This document shows, piece after piece, positions 1-8,896 of a DNA stretch of 21,496 bases. The translations under genes were made by a program, and so were the position numbers. Location of the stretch: assembly GCF_000272405.2 (NCBI RefSeq), contig NZ_AJZM02000020.1, positions 1-21,496 of the forward strand. The letters are read 5' to 3'. This DNA is from Vibrio tasmaniensis 1F-187. GTDB lineage: Bacteria; Pseudomonadota; Gammaproteobacteria; Enterobacterales; Vibrionaceae. The stretch's first letter is position 1; the number at the start of each line of letters is the position of its first letter. Below the pieces are notes generated by a model that did not search any database, was not told the origin of the DNA, and was given only the letters and a program-made list of their open reading frames with translations.

Positions 1-24
1 AGTTATTTACTACGATTGGTATAA
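1..24. repeat. Copy of a dispersed intergenic repeat end
   Basis: The first 24 bases end in GATTGGTATAA and match the reverse complement of the last 24 bases of the window (21473-21496) at 20 of 24 positions. Both copies lie downstream of a gene (acpS here, serA there). This looks like one end of a dispersed repeat cut by the window edge; the full extent cannot be seen. That it belongs to a Vibrio repeat family is an inference. Confidence 0.5.
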
Positions 25-40
25 AGTAGCGGTAATCTAT

Positions 41-421
41 TTACGACTCGAGTAGTACCGTCGCCACCGCATAATGGCGCTCATCAGAGATAGTCAGGTG
101 AATCGACTTTGTACCACTCGCATCTGCGATTTCACGCGCTTTTTTATGCAGGCTTAGAACTGGCTTGCCATGCTCATCGTTTGAAATCTCGAAGTCGTGG
201 AAGGTCACACCAAGAGCGATGCCTGTGCCTAATGCCTTAGACGCCGCCTCTTTTGCAGCAAAACGCTTTGCAAGGTAACGCCCTTTTTGCTTAAGTTGCT
301 GGAATACTTCAAATTCAGAATCGGTCAAAATACGCTGAGCGAAAGCCTCACCACTTCGTGATAATGCCTTTTCAACACGTTCAATTTCTGCGATATCTGT
401 ACCTAACCCAACAACAGCCAT
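41..421 (-). CDS. acpS: Holo-[acyl-carrier-protein] synthase
   Basis: Transfers the 4'-phosphopantetheine arm of coenzyme A onto the serine of apo-acyl carrier protein, making it active for fatty-acid synthesis in the cytoplasm. The 126-residue protein has the usual length. The N-terminal [12 protein letters not shown] motif carries the Mg-binding Asp9, and [15 protein letters not shown] carries Glu58, the two hallmarks of the AcpS phosphopantetheinyl transferase family. It is the last gene of the rnc-era-recO-pdxJ-acpS run and lies 93 bases after pdxJ. The ATG at 421 is the natural start since the family motif begins four residues later. No clear terminator is seen in the 40 bases that follow. 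Confidence 0.96.
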   Translation of the reverse strand: MAVVGLGTDIAEIERVEKALSRSGEAFAQRILTDSEFEVFQQLKQKGRYLAKRFAAKEAASKALGTGIALGVTFHDFEISNDEHGKPVLSLHKKAREIADASGTKSIHLTISDERHYAVATVLLES

Positions 422-514
422 GTTTACCCTACTACCAACTTCTATCTATTAACTTTTCGATTCTACTGATTAACCGCTTAACGCTTACAACTAAACGAAT
501 GCCGAGTTAAAGAA

Positions 515-1252
515 CTAAGCGTTGTTGCGCGCTGTTTCCATCACGGCTTTCATGTCTGCAACGGCTTTATTCAAACCATCAAAGACTGCGCGGCCCATGA
601 TCGAGTGACCGATGTTCAACTCGTAAATCTCAGGAAGTGCCGCAATTGGCGCTACGTTATGGTAAGTCAGACCGTGACCCGCATTCACTGTAATACCAAG
701 GTCGTCTGCGTAGCTTGCACCTGCAGCAATCTTTTTAAGCTCGTCTTGTTGGTCTTCTTCAGTTTTAGCATCAGCATAGTGGCCAGTGTGCAGTTCAATG
801 AACGGTGCGCCACACGCTTTCGCAGCATCGATTTGCTCACGATCGGCATCGATAAACAGAGATACTTTGATACCAGCAGCCGACAATTTTTCGGTCGCCG
901 CTTTGATCTTTTCAAGTTGACCAACCACGTCCAAGCCGCCTTCCGTTGTCAACTCTTCACGCTTTTCTGGAACCAGACAAACGAACTCAGGATTAGTATC
1001 GAGTGCAATTTGAACCATCTCGTCCGTTACAGCCATCTCTAAGTTCATACGAGTCTGGATTGTCTCAGCAAGAATACGTACATCACGATCAACAATATGA
1101 CGGCGATCTTCACGCAAGTGAATCGTAATGCCGTCAGCACCCGCACGTTCAGCAATTTCAGCTGCGTGTACTGGGTCTGGATATTTAGTACCACGTGCAT
1201 TACGTAGAGTTGCAATATGGTCGATATTAACGCCTAAAAGGATTGAGCTCAT
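515..1252 (-). CDS. pdxJ: Pyridoxine 5'-phosphate synthase
   Basis: Condenses 1-deoxyxylulose 5-phosphate with 3-amino-2-oxopropyl phosphate to form pyridoxine 5'-phosphate, the ring-closing step of the DXP-dependent vitamin B6 pathway. The 245-residue TIM-barrel protein contains the family landmarks [15 protein letters not shown] near the N-terminus, HLREDRRHI at about residues 45-53, [14 protein letters not shown] in the middle, and [10 protein letters not shown] and ELNIGH near the C-terminus. Its ATG overlaps the recO stop codon by four bases (ATGA), so translation is probably coupled to recO. The pairing recO-pdxJ-acpS is conserved in enterobacteria and vibrios. Confidence 0.97.
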   Translation of the reverse strand: MSSILLGVNIDHIATLRNARGTKYPDPVHAAEIAERAGADGITIHLREDRRHIVDRDVRILAETIQTRMNLEMAVTDEMVQIALDTNPEFVCLVPEKREELTTEGGLDVVGQLEKIKAATEKLSAAGIKVSLFIDADREQIDAAKACGAPFIELHTGHYADAKTEEDQQDELKKIAAGASYADDLGITVNAGHGLTYHNVAPIAALPEIYELNIGHSIMGRAVFDGLNKAVADMKAVMETARNNA

Positions 1253-1977
1253 TTTCCAATACTCCGTGCTCTAGAGAGGGCTATTGTTGGCATAAATAGC
1301 TCTCTACTTTTTAATGGTTTGCCGCCAAGATACGGCTTTAAGGCTATGCGTGTAAAGCGTTTTGCCGCTTTTAACTGCTCTTTAGTGATAAACCTACGCT
1401 CACTGATTGCGATAAGTTCATCGCCCATAAAAGTCAGGTTATCTCGACGCACCGAAGCGATGAAGCCTTTCTGCTCTCGATAGCGATAAGTCATGCTCGG
1501 ATCAATCGCTTCGCCAGTGCCCGCGCAGTGTAAAAAGTCGACGCCATATCCCATAGCGGAAAGTAGAGCCAATTCAAAACGACGCAGCGCTGGCTCAGGG
1601 TTCTCATTATGAGCGAGTTCTGTTAAGGCATGAAGATAGTCATGAAAAAATGCGGGCATGGCCACTTCGGCCATCAACACTCGCCCAACTAATTCATTAA
1701 CGTACATTGCTGAATACAGATTAATGCCGGCAAGAGGAAGCCCCAAGCTGATCGGTTCAGCTTGGCGCAACGTTTTCATTGAACCATTGCCAGACCACTT
1801 AAGCAGTAGCGGCGTAAAAGGTTGCAATGCACCTTTCAAATTAGAACGCTTACTCCGCGCACCTTTAGACATCAACGTCACCCGACCGTACTCTTCGCTG
1901 AAGACGTCCAGAATCAGGCTCGACTCACTGTATGGTCGACGGTGCAACACAAAGCATCGCTGTAACCCTTCGCTCAA
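1249..1977 (-). CDS. recO: DNA repair protein RecO
   Basis: Recombination mediator of the RecFOR pathway: it helps load RecA onto SSB-coated single-stranded DNA and anneals complementary strands. At 242 residues it equals the E. coli length. Recognisable blocks are the N-terminal OB-fold ([35 protein letters not shown]) and the helical C-terminal part ([48 protein letters not shown]). The start codon is TTG, the only start that fits: an AAGGG Shine-Dalgarno sequence sits 7 bases upstream, and the protein aligns from here with the E. coli N-terminus. A terminator-like hairpin lies about 27 bases before the start, so expression may depend on read-through from era or on RNA folding. Confidence 0.95.
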   Translation of the reverse strand: MSEGLQRCFVLHRRPYSESSLILDVFSEEYGRVTLMSKGARSKRSNLKGALQPFTPLLLKWSGNGSMKTLRQAEPISLGLPLAGINLYSAMYVNELVGRVLMAEVAMPAFFHDYLHALTELAHNENPEPALRRFELALLSAMGYGVDFLHCAGTGEAIDPSMTYRYREQKGFIASVRRDNLTFMGDELIAISERRFITKEQLKAAKRFTRIALKPYLGGKPLKSRELFMPTIALSRARSIGK

Positions 1978-1999
1978 TCACTTACCCTTCTTACAGATA

Positions 2000-2028
2000 C
2001 AAAAAGAGAGAGTTCGCACTCTCTCTTG
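2000..2028 (-). terminator. Terminator-like hairpin between era and recO
   Basis: A perfect 10-bp stem (2004-2013 pairing with 2018-2027, AAGAGAGAGT/ACTCTCTCTT) with a 4-base loop is followed on the minus strand by a run of T (2001-2005, partly in the stem). On that strand it looks like an intrinsic terminator after era. Because recO starts only about 25 bases later and no promoter is seen between them, it is more likely a partial terminator or attenuator than an absolute stop. Confidence 0.7.
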
Positions 2029-2079
2029 TATTTATATTCAATTCAACTTTCTTAATATCAGAAAGTGACGTTCAATATA

Positions 2080-3051
2080 TTATAGATCGTCGATGTAGCC
2101 TAACGAGCGAAGTGCACGCTCATCGTCAGCCCAACCAGACTTAACTTTAACCCAAGTCTCTAGGTAAACCTTACGACCGAACAGTTCTTCCATGTCGATA
2201 CGAGCTTCACGACCAATCGTTTTGATCTTCTCGCCCGCTTTACCAATTACCATCTTCTTCTGACCAGTACGTTCAACAAGAATCAAAGCATTGATGTGGA
2301 AACCATCGTTATCTGGGTTGTAATCAAAACGCTCGATCTCAACCGTTACTGAGTAAGGTAGCTCTTCGCCTGTGAATCGCATCAGTTTTTCACGGATGAT
2401 TTCAGAGGCCATAAAGCGCTGTGAGCGATCCGTTACGTACTCTTCAGGGAAGTGGTGCGTCGCTTTTGGTAAAGAATTACGAACGTGCTTACGCAGTACA
2501 TCGATATTCTTACCTTGCTTCGCTGAGATTGGCACAACATCAAGGAAGTCCATCTTCTTAGACACTTCCATCATATGTTGCATCACGTCTGTACGGTCTT
2601 GAACGTTATCTACTTTGTTAATACAAAGGACAACTGGGAAATCTGTTTTTCTCAGCTTATTCAGTACCATCTCATCGTCGTCAGTCCAGTGAGTACCGTC
2701 AACAAGGAAGAATACTAGATTCACATCGCTCAGTGAGCTGTTCGCCGCACGGTTCATCAAACGGTTAATTGCACGCTTTTCTTCAATATGAAGTCCAGGA
2801 GTATCAACGTAGATCGCTTGGTAATCGCCTTCAGTTTCTACGCCCATAATACGGTGGCGTGTCGTCTGAGGTTTACGTGATGTGATCGAGATTTTCTGAC
2901 CCAAAATATGGTTCAGAAGCGTCGATTTACCTACGTTTGGTCGACCCACGATAGCGATGAAGCCACAGTGTTGGTTTTCCGGTAGGCCCGTTTTTTTGCT
3001 ATCAGATGAAAAGAATGCATCGATATCGAAATCTTGATTGTTATCAGACAT
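2080..3051 (-). CDS. era: GTPase Era
   Basis: Essential GTPase that binds the 3' end of 16S rRNA and helps 30S subunit maturation, coupling ribosome assembly to growth. The GTPase domain shows GRPNVGKS (residues 36-43), DTPG (83-86) and NKVD (145-148). The C-terminal KH RNA-binding domain has the GKAGEK loop at about 271-276. The protein is 323 residues, about 20 longer than the E. coli protein, owing to an acidic N-terminal extension before the P-loop; the extension is in frame and its ATG overlaps the rnc stop codon by 8 bases, supporting this start. Translation is probably coupled to rnc, as in other proteobacteria. Confidence 0.97.
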   Translation of the reverse strand: MSDNNQDFDIDAFFSSDSKKTGLPENQHCGFIAIVGRPNVGKSTLLNHILGQKISITSRKPQTTRHRIMGVETEGDYQAIYVDTPGLHIEEKRAINRLMNRAANSSLSDVNLVFFLVDGTHWTDDDEMVLNKLRKTDFPVVLCINKVDNVQDRTDVMQHMMEVSKKMDFLDVVPISAKQGKNIDVLRKHVRNSLPKATHHFPEEYVTDRSQRFMASEIIREKLMRFTGEELPYSVTVEIERFDYNPDNDGFHINALILVERTGQKKMVIGKAGEKIKTIGREARIDMEELFGRKVYLETWVKVKSGWADDERALRSLGYIDDL

Positions 3052-3721
3052 TGCTTAGTTGCTCTAATGCTGTTTCAGCAGCCGCTTGTTCTGCCTTGCG
3101 GCGGCTAGTGCCTTTACCGATAACAGGTTTATCCACACCTGCCACTTCACACTCAACCGTAAACTCTTGGTTGTGTGCTTCACCTTTAATATTAGTCACT
3201 GTGTAGACAGGTAGGGGATTTCTTCGACCTTGTAAAAACTCTTGTAAGCGAGTTTTTGGATCTTTTTGAGATACACCAGGCTGAATAGACTCTAGGCGAG
3301 ATTGGTACCAGCTTAAAATAATACGGCGAACAACCTCGGTATCACTATCTAAATAGACAGCGCCGATGATCGCTTCAACCGCATCCGCTAGAATAGAATC
3401 ACGACGGAAACCGCCACTCTTCAACTCACCTGGACCTAATTTTAAGTAATCTCCTAGTTCGAATTCACGACCTAGTTCTGCCAATGTATGACCACGTACT
3501 AATGTTGCGCGCATGCGGCTCATATCACCTTCGTTTACCTTAGGGAAACGGTGGTAAAGATCATCAGCGATAACAAAACTTAAAATTGAATCGCCCAGAA
3601 ACTCAAGACGTTCGTTATGTTTACCTGCGGCACTGCGGTGAGTCAGCGCCAAATGGATAAGATCGGCATCATTAAACTGATAGCCAATCTTTCTCTCTAG
3701 TTTATCAATTGGAGAATTCAT
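3044..3721 (-). CDS. rnc: Ribonuclease III
   Basis: Double-strand-specific endonuclease that processes rRNA precursors and cuts structured mRNAs and sRNA-mRNA duplexes. The 225-residue protein has the signature ERLEFLGDS (residues 37-45), providing catalytic Glu37, Glu40 and Asp44. A second acidic pair, Asp113 and Glu116, lies in [11 protein letters not shown] double-stranded-RNA-binding domain occupies about residues 153-223 (KTRLQEFLQ to [13 protein letters not shown]). It lies 26 bases after lepB, leaving no room for an enteric-style 5' leader hairpin directly upstream. The large palindrome between lepA and lepB is the nearest long RNA duplex on the presumed transcript. Confidence 0.98.
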   Translation of the reverse strand: MNSPIDKLERKIGYQFNDADLIHLALTHRSAAGKHNERLEFLGDSILSFVIADDLYHRFPKVNEGDMSRMRATLVRGHTLAELGREFELGDYLKLGPGELKSGGFRRDSILADAVEAIIGAVYLDSDTEVVRRIILSWYQSRLESIQPGVSQKDPKTRLQEFLQGRRNPLPVYTVTNIKGEAHNQEFTVECEVAGVDKPVIGKGTSRRKAEQAAAETALEQLSNV

Positions 3722-3747
3722 GCTCTCTCGATGTGTTATGTGATCGA

Positions 3748-4644
3748 TTAGTGAATCCCACCGATGCGATTAAAACGCACACCAGTAGGAATCCATGTTG
3801 GAAGTACACTGTCTGAACCGCGTTCGAATTCGAAGCTGATCCAAATAGCAACGGCCTTACCAACAAGGTTTGCTTCAGGGACAAAGCCCCAGTAACGGCT
3901 GTCAGCACTGTTGTCACGGTTATCACCCATAACAAAGTATTGGCCTTCTGGAACGATCCACTCGTTAACACCATTGCGAGGTTGATATGCTTGCACACGA
4001 TCACGGCGTAATGGGTTAACTAAGATTTGGTGCTCTACGTCACCCAGTTGTTCATTCAACTGAATTAGAGGCACACCATTTTGAATAAATTGGCTTTCTT
4101 CAACGTTACTCAATTTCACTGGTTTACAGTTACTGCCACCCTTCGCTTGAATGCAGATTTCTTTATTGCTGCTGTAGCGAATGGTATCACCCGGCATACC
4201 AATAACACGCTTGATGTAGTCGATATTCGGCTGAGGTGGGTATTTGAATACGATTGAATCACCACGTTCTGGTTTGCCTGTTTCTACCAATTGAGTGCGC
4301 CATACAGGATCTTTTAGACCATAAGCGTACTTTTCTACCAAGATGAAATCACCAACCAATAGTGTTGGCATCATCGAGCCAGATGGAATTTGAAACGGTT
4401 CATAAATAAATGAACGCAAAACCAAAACAAATGCAATTACAGGGAAAATGGACACACTGTTCTCAACCCACCAAGGCTGAGCCGTAACTTTTGCGCTGGT
4501 TGCAGCGTCTAGGCCATTCGACTGTGCTTCAACGTCAGCCAGTTTTTGTTGGCGCTTCTTCGCCCACACAAACTTTTCCAACGCCCATACAATGCCAGTC
4601 ACTAGAGTTACGATCACTAAGATAAGCGAAAATGTATTAGCCAT
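3748..4644 (-). CDS. lepB: Signal peptidase I
   Basis: Inner-membrane serine protease that removes signal peptides from proteins exported by Sec and Tat. Two N-terminal membrane segments are visible (about residues 4-22 and 62-80), with a basic cytoplasmic loop between them, as in the enterobacterial enzyme. The catalytic Ser90 lies in [10 protein letters not shown] and the general-base Lys145 in [11 protein letters not shown]; the [14 protein letters not shown] box follows near the C-terminus. Length is 298 residues, slightly shorter than in E. coli. Order lepA-lepB-rnc-era is the common gamma-proteobacterial arrangement, but here a palindromic element of 162 bp separates lepA from lepB. Confidence 0.98.
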   Translation of the reverse strand: MANTFSLILVIVTLVTGIVWALEKFVWAKKRQQKLADVEAQSNGLDAATSAKVTAQPWWVENSVSIFPVIAFVLVLRSFIYEPFQIPSGSMMPTLLVGDFILVEKYAYGLKDPVWRTQLVETGKPERGDSIVFKYPPQPNIDYIKRVIGMPGDTIRYSSNKEICIQAKGGSNCKPVKLSNVEESQFIQNGVPLIQLNEQLGDVEHQILVNPLRRDRVQAYQPRNGVNEWIVPEGQYFVMGDNRDNSADSRYWGFVPEANLVGKAVAIWISFEFERGSDSVLPTWIPTGVRFNRIGGIH

Positions 4645-4682
4645 TGATATCCCTTAAATTTCATTTCTTTAAAAATAACGAA

Positions 4683-4707
4683 AGTGAAAGAGTATAACCC
4701 TTTCACT
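4683..4707. repeat. Short inverted repeat upstream of lepB
   Basis: AGTGAAAG (4683-4690) and CTTTCACT (4700-4707) form a perfect 8-bp inverted repeat around a 9-base centre, 39 bases or more before the lepB start. On the minus strand the centre holds TATACT, a possible promoter -10 element, although no good -35 is present. It may be an RNA hairpin or an operator. Confidence 0.45.
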
Positions 4708-4727
4708 CTGCTTAATATTTCTAATCC

Positions 4728-4889
4728 GTATCAATCATGCTGACTAAATGCTGGGGAGATTACGCAGGAAAAATCGTTTAGTTCGAGGCGCAAAGTGCAG
4801 TGACTAGTGGGCCTAATTGCAATCTTTGCAACAAAGAAATAAACGATTTTAACCAGTAATGTTCAGCAGATAGTTAGTGCGATTGATAC
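4728..4889. mobile_element. 162-bp palindromic MITE-like element between lepA and lepB
   Basis: The element starts with GTATCAATC and ends with its perfect complement GATTGATAC. Further paired blocks lie symmetrically inward: TGCTG (4749-4753) with CAGCA (4864-4868), AAAATCGTTTA (4770-4780) with TAAACGATTTT (4840-4850), and GCAAAG (4790-4795) with CTTTGC (4824-4829). The arms therefore fold over nearly the whole length, with a small centre near 4800-4818. It has no coding capacity. The last base touches the lepA TAG stop at 4890. Terminal inverted repeats, palindromy and small size fit a miniature inverted-repeat element; CTAATC on the left and CTAGTC on the right are a possible imperfect target duplication. 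No transposase is present to confirm mobility. Confidence 0.7.
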
Positions 4890-6683
4890 CTAGTCTTTGC
4901 CAACATGAAGAATTGCTAAGAATGCTTCTTGAGGCAGTTCAACGTTACCGATCTGCTTCATACGCTTCTTACCTTCTTTTTGTTTCTTAAGAAGTTTCTT
5001 CTTACGACTGATATCACCACCGTAACATTTTGCGATTACGTTCTTACGCAGTTGTTTCACTGTAGAACGAGCAATAATGTGGTTACCAATCGCGGCTTGA
5101 ATCGCGATATCAAACATCTGACGAGGGATGAATTCTTTCATCTTCTCAACCAGTAGACGACCACGAGACTGGGCAATATCTTTGTGTGTAATGATCGCCA
5201 GTGCATCAACCGTTTCACCATTCAACAATACATCTACGCGTACCATGTTTGATGCTTCGTAACGTTGGAAGTTGTAATCCAATGATGCGTACCCGCGAGA
5301 CGTTGACTTCAGACGGTCGAAGAAGTCTAGAACCACCTCTGCCATAGGAAGATCGTACGTCACAGCAACTTGATTACCGTGATAAACCATGTCGACTTGC
5401 ACGCCACGCTTCTCAACACACAGTGTGATCACGTTGCCTAGGTAATCCGAAGGTACCAGAATATTACAGCGAGCAATCGGTTCACGAATTTCTTCTAAGT
5501 CATTAATAGCAGGCAGTTTAGCCGGGCTATCAACATAGAGAATTGTGCCATCCGTTTTTACAACTTCGTACACTACGGTTGGTGCCGTTGTGATTAGGTC
5601 TAGGTCGTATTCACGCTCTAAACGCTCTTGAATGATCTCCATGTGAAGCATTCCTAAGAAGCCACAACGGAAACCAAAGCCAAGTGCTGCTGAACTTTCT
5701 GGTTCGTAAAACAGTGATGCATCGTTCAGGCTTAGTTTGCCTAGTGCGTCACGGAAGTTTTCGTAGTCATCAGACGATACTGGGAATAGACCTGCGTATA
5801 CCTGAGGCTTAACTTTTTGGAAACCAGGTAGACGTTCTGTGCTGCCGCCTTTTGCAAGCGTCAACGTATCACCAACAGGTGCGCCAAGGATGTCTTTAAT
5901 ACCACAAACAACCCAGCCAACTTCGCCAGTATTTAGCTCAGTTGTGTCGATTTGCTTAGGTGTGAAGATACCTAGACGGTCAACACCCCAAACTTGGTCT
6001 GTCGACATTACTTTAATCTTGTCGTTCTTCTTCAGCTTACCGTTCTTGATACGAACCAAAGAAACAACGCCTAAGTAGTTATCGAACCAAGAGTCAATGA
6101 TCAGAGCTTGTAGTGGCGCTTCTGGATCACCTTCCGGTGGCGGGATAGCCGTTACGATGTTTTCAAGAACGTCATCAACACCGATACCGGTTTTTGCAGA
6201 ACAACGCGTCGCTTCCATCGCATCGATACCAACGATCTCTTCGATTTCTTCAGCAACTCGTTCAGGTTCAGCAGCAGGTAAGTCAATCTTGTTCAAGATT
6301 GGCACTACTTCCAGTTCCATTTCGATCGCGGTGTAACAGTTTGCTAGAGTTTGAGCTTCAACACCTTGGCCGGCATCCACTACAAGAAGCGCGCCTTCAC
6401 AAGCGGCTAGAGAGCGAGATACTTCATAAGAGAAGTCTACGTGTCCAGGGGTATCGATAAAGTTAAGTTGGTAAGTTTCACCATCTTTAGCTTTGTAATC
6501 TAAAGTCACACTCTGCGCTTTAATTGTAATACCACGCTCGCGTTCTATATCCATAGAATCGAGGACTTGAGCTGCCATCTCACGTTCACTTAACCCTCCA
6601 CAAACTTGGATTAAGCGGTCAGAAAGGGTCGACTTACCGTGGTCGATGTGGGCGATAATCGAAAAATTACGAATGTGCTTCAT
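4890..6683 (-). CDS. lepA: Translation elongation factor 4 (LepA)
   Basis: Ribosome-bound GTPase related to EF-G, implicated in back-translocation and in ribosome biogenesis or initiation. The 597-residue protein shows AHIDHGKST (residues 11-19), the switch I region [14 protein letters not shown] (77-81) and NKID (131-134). EF-G-like domains follow, and the LepA-specific C-terminal domain ends in [16 protein letters not shown] and LHVGKD. Length matches the family. The Shine-Dalgarno sequence before the ATG at 6683 is weak. The TAG stop directly abuts the palindromic element at 4728-4889, so the extreme C-terminus could have been touched by an insertion, though no domain is lost. It follows the rseC gene by 137 bases. 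Confidence 0.98.
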   Translation of the reverse strand: MKHIRNFSIIAHIDHGKSTLSDRLIQVCGGLSEREMAAQVLDSMDIERERGITIKAQSVTLDYKAKDGETYQLNFIDTPGHVDFSYEVSRSLAACEGALLVVDAGQGVEAQTLANCYTAIEMELEVVPILNKIDLPAAEPERVAEEIEEIVGIDAMEATRCSAKTGIGVDDVLENIVTAIPPPEGDPEAPLQALIIDSWFDNYLGVVSLVRIKNGKLKKNDKIKVMSTDQVWGVDRLGIFTPKQIDTTELNTGEVGWVVCGIKDILGAPVGDTLTLAKGGSTERLPGFQKVKPQVYAGLFPVSSDDYENFRDALGKLSLNDASLFYEPESSAALGFGFRCGFLGMLHMEIIQERLEREYDLDLITTAPTVVYEVVKTDGTILYVDSPAKLPAINDLEEIREPIARCNILVPSDYLGNVITLCVEKRGVQVDMVYHGNQVAVTYDLPMAEVVLDFFDRLKSTSRGYASLDYNFQRYEASNMVRVDVLLNGETVDALAIITHKDIAQSRGRLLVEKMKEFIPRQMFDIAIQAAIGNHIIARSTVKQLRKNVIAKCYGGDISRKKKLLKKQKEGKKRMKQIGNVELPQEAFLAILHVGKD

Positions 6684-6820
6684 AGGCTTGGTGTGACTAA
6701 ACTCTTTGAATAGGGATAATAAGAAAGCCGCAACGCGTCCAATCTACAGTCAGCATTGGTGGCGGCATTTCAATCAAGTTGGCAGATTCTACCCAATTTA
6801 AGGGCAATAAGCATCATAAA

Positions 6821-7291
6821 TTAGATGAGAGACTTGCCTAGGATTCTAATCAAGACAACTTCTTGCTTGGATTTGTCTTCCATGGGTTTAGCTAAGCGCT
6901 TCGCCAAACCAATACCACCAGCAGTAAACAGCGCTGCAGTTAAGATAACAATGCCCTCGCCCCCTTGGAATAAGGGTTGTAACAAGAGTTGTCCAAAACC
7001 AGCACCAACCATCAACATGAAAAGCGGGATAAGATAAACAATAGCTGCAGACTGAAGTAGGCTTTTTTCTGGAAAGCCAATTTCTACGATCTGGCCTGCT
7101 TTAACTAAGCTTTGGGTTTTAAGCTGCCAAAACAAGGATTTATTGCCAACAGCCTTGGTCACAATACCCGTTCCGCAGCTTTTTTGAGATGAGCAGCTGC
7201 TGCAACTGGTTTGTTGTTCGCAACTCAGTTGAACAAAATATTGCTTACCTTTTTGTTCGACTGAGCTAACGGTCGCCAACGCAGTCATCAT
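6821..7291 (-). CDS. rseC: SoxR-reducing / sigma-E regulator RseC
   Basis: Inner-membrane protein of the RseC/MucC family, fourth gene of the rpoE operon; E. coli RseC has a mild positive effect on sigma-E and is part of the system that reduces SoxR. The cytoplasmic N-terminus carries a cysteine cluster (Cys24, Cys30, Cys33 and Cys39, in CSSCSSQKSC), a possible metal or Fe-S site. Two hydrophobic segments follow (about residues 83-105 and 113-132). Length is 156 residues, typical. Two ATGs lie in tandem at 7291 and 7288; the first overlaps the rseB stop by four bases, indicating coupled translation. Confidence 0.93.
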   Translation of the reverse strand: MMTALATVSSVEQKGKQYFVQLSCEQQTSCSSCSSQKSCGTGIVTKAVGNKSLFWQLKTQSLVKAGQIVEIGFPEKSLLQSAAIVYLIPLFMLMVGAGFGQLLLQPLFQGGEGIVILTAALFTAGGIGLAKRLAKPMEDKSKQEVVLIRILGKSLI

Positions 7292-8250
7292 TGCGCTGGT
7301 GCCGGTTTATTGAACGTGACGGATTGAGCGATACGCTTGGCCGTTGCTGGCGGAATATCACCAACCACAGAGATTTCTTTGTCGCCAATCACTAAGCTGT
7401 GCAAGGTTCTTCGCCCTTGGCGTACCAGCTGTCCTTTCAATGAATGTTCGTCTTTATCGGCGATATAAACCGAAAAGCTAAATAATCCATCACTGAAAAG
7501 CTGGCTTTCAACCATTTTTTCGGTCGCAGCCATTTGGTAACGGCTGAGTTCTTTCGACTTAAATCCTTCTGGCACCCACGAGGCCTGCCAGTCGGTCTCG
7601 CTCACCAAGCCTTCTGGCAATGACAAAACCTTCGGCAATTTAGCTTGATTCAAGCCGCCCATTGCTTCTGCAATTTTATCGTTCACGACATAAGAGATAG
7701 TGCGGTACTGCTCAAGCACTTCGCCATCACGATCCAAAAGATCGGCACGCAAAGGAAGGTTGGTTTTCTCGTCGACCCAAACCACGTAAGAGTATCGAAG
7801 ACCGTCTTTCGGCACAACGCGTAATACTTGCGTGGTACTGCCCGCCTCACGAGAACGCCCAACTTTTACAAAATCGTAGTATTGGTTGAGAGAATCGATA
7901 TCTCGATTAATCATCGGTATGACAGGTGCAACCATGCTGCCAGACTGAATAGTAAATGGCTCTGTACCCGGTTCGATGTAGCTAACTTCATTGCCACGTC
8001 GAATAACCTCACGAACAGGGCCGCTTAGATAAACAAGGTGTGCAAGTTGTTGGTCGTCGTTAACTGCATGACGATAAAGCAGAGGTTCAATACTGCTCTT
8101 CTTTATCAATATGTAGGAGAGTTCGTAATTTAGATGCTGACTGGCCTCGTTCATTTGATGTAACAAGGCCTTTGCAGTGGTTTCCTCTGCAAAGGCTGTT
8201 GGAGACATCAAGCTGAACAGTGTCAGTGCACTGACCAGGATTTTCTTCAT
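7288..8250 (-). CDS. rseB: Periplasmic sigma-E regulator RseB
   Basis: Periplasmic protein of the MucB/RseB family that binds the periplasmic part of RseA and shields it from DegS; mislocalised lipopolysaccharide releases it. A signal peptide is evident: MKKI, a hydrophobic stretch, then cleavage after AFA at residue 21. The mature part has the LolA-like N-terminal domain and the smaller C-terminal domain expected for the 320-residue family; LRYSYVVWVDEKTNLPLRADLLD is split across the first domain (read as LRYSYVVWVDE and NLPLRADLLD). It overlaps both neighbours by ATGA junctions (rseA upstream, rseC downstream), so the four genes are one translationally coupled unit. Confidence 0.95.
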   Translation of the reverse strand: MKKILVSALTLFSLMSPTAFAEETTAKALLHQMNEASQHLNYELSYILIKKSSIEPLLYRHAVNDDQQLAHLVYLSGPVREVIRRGNEVSYIEPGTEPFTIQSGSMVAPVIPMINRDIDSLNQYYDFVKVGRSREAGSTTQVLRVVPKDGLRYSYVVWVDEKTNLPLRADLLDRDGEVLEQYRTISYVVNDKIAEAMGGLNQAKLPKVLSLPEGLVSETDWQASWVPEGFKSKELSRYQMAATEKMVESQLFSDGLFSFSVYIADKDEHSLKGQLVRQGRRTLHSLVIGDKEISVVGDIPPATAKRIAQSVTFNKPAPAQ

Positions 8251-8870
8251 TCAATATCCGATTCTAGGTGTGCATCTTCCATTGGCGATGCATCACTGTT
8301 TAATCTTAGTTGTAGCTCATAATCTTCTAACAATGCATGAACGCGTTTGCGTTGCTCTTGCATGTTAGCTTCAGATGCAGGTCTCTCAACAGAGTCACGC
8401 GTTAAGCTTACTGGTTCCGCAGAACCTGCAAATGGAATCGTCTGGAGTACAGGCAACTGCTCTGGAGCTGCGGGATCGCTGCCGCCGTATTGCTGAACAC
8501 CTAATACAACTGCTAATGAAACACACGCTGCCACGGCAACTTGTCCAAACTGTTGTAACCACGCAGGAAGCTGACGCTTCGCTTGCTGAGGTTTAGGCTG
8601 CTCTTCTATCGGAGCAACAATAGGTTCAACATTCACTTGGTGCAGGTTCGACATTGAACCATGTGCAGGCTCATCATCAAGCGCTGCCGCTACACTGTTA
8701 GCAATGTTCCACTCTGGAGTTTCTGGCGCATCCCCACGCATAACATCACCAATTAAATGGTAACTCTGCCAGGTATCCATGCTTTCTTGATCAGATTCGA
8801 GATCTACTATGAGAGCTTTATCGATCGTTTCACCATCCATGAGTGCCGAAAGCTTTTCTTTATCAGCCAT
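8247..8870 (-). CDS. rseA: Anti-sigma-E factor RseA
   Basis: Membrane-spanning anti-sigma factor that holds sigma-E inactive until cut by DegS and then RseP. The start chosen is ATG at 8870 (207 residues, MADKEKLSALMDG), matching the E. coli N-terminus and preceded by GGTGA; an in-frame ATG four codons upstream at 8882 is less likely. Residues 1-100 are the sigma-binding cytoplasmic domain. One membrane segment spans about residues 109-126. The periplasmic tail contains AEPVSL, where the Val154-Ser155 bond corresponds to the DegS cut site of E. coli. It lies 26 bases after rpoE and overlaps rseB by ATGA. Confidence 0.95.
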   Translation of the reverse strand: MADKEKLSALMDGETIDKALIVDLESDQESMDTWQSYHLIGDVMRGDAPETPEWNIANSVAAALDDEPAHGSMSNLHQVNVEPIVAPIEEQPKPQQAKRQLPAWLQQFGQVAVAACVSLAVVLGVQQYGGSDPAAPEQLPVLQTIPFAGSAEPVSLTRDSVERPASEANMQEQRKRVHALLEDYELQLRLNSDASPMEDAHLESDIE

Positions 8871-8896
8871 TATTTTCACCATAATTATTACAAGTT

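Noticed and set aside
605..1042. Open frame of 145 codons on the plus strand inside pdxJ
   Set aside because: It is antisense to a clear pdxJ gene, has no recognisable domain and shows unnatural composition.
1658..2068. Open frame of 136 codons on the plus strand over recO
   Set aside because: It is a shadow of recO running into the intergenic hairpin, with no family resemblance.
4890..4895. LepA truncation by the palindromic element
   Set aside because: The protein keeps the full LepA C-terminal domain and the usual ending LHVGKD; at most one or two terminal residues differ from E. coli.
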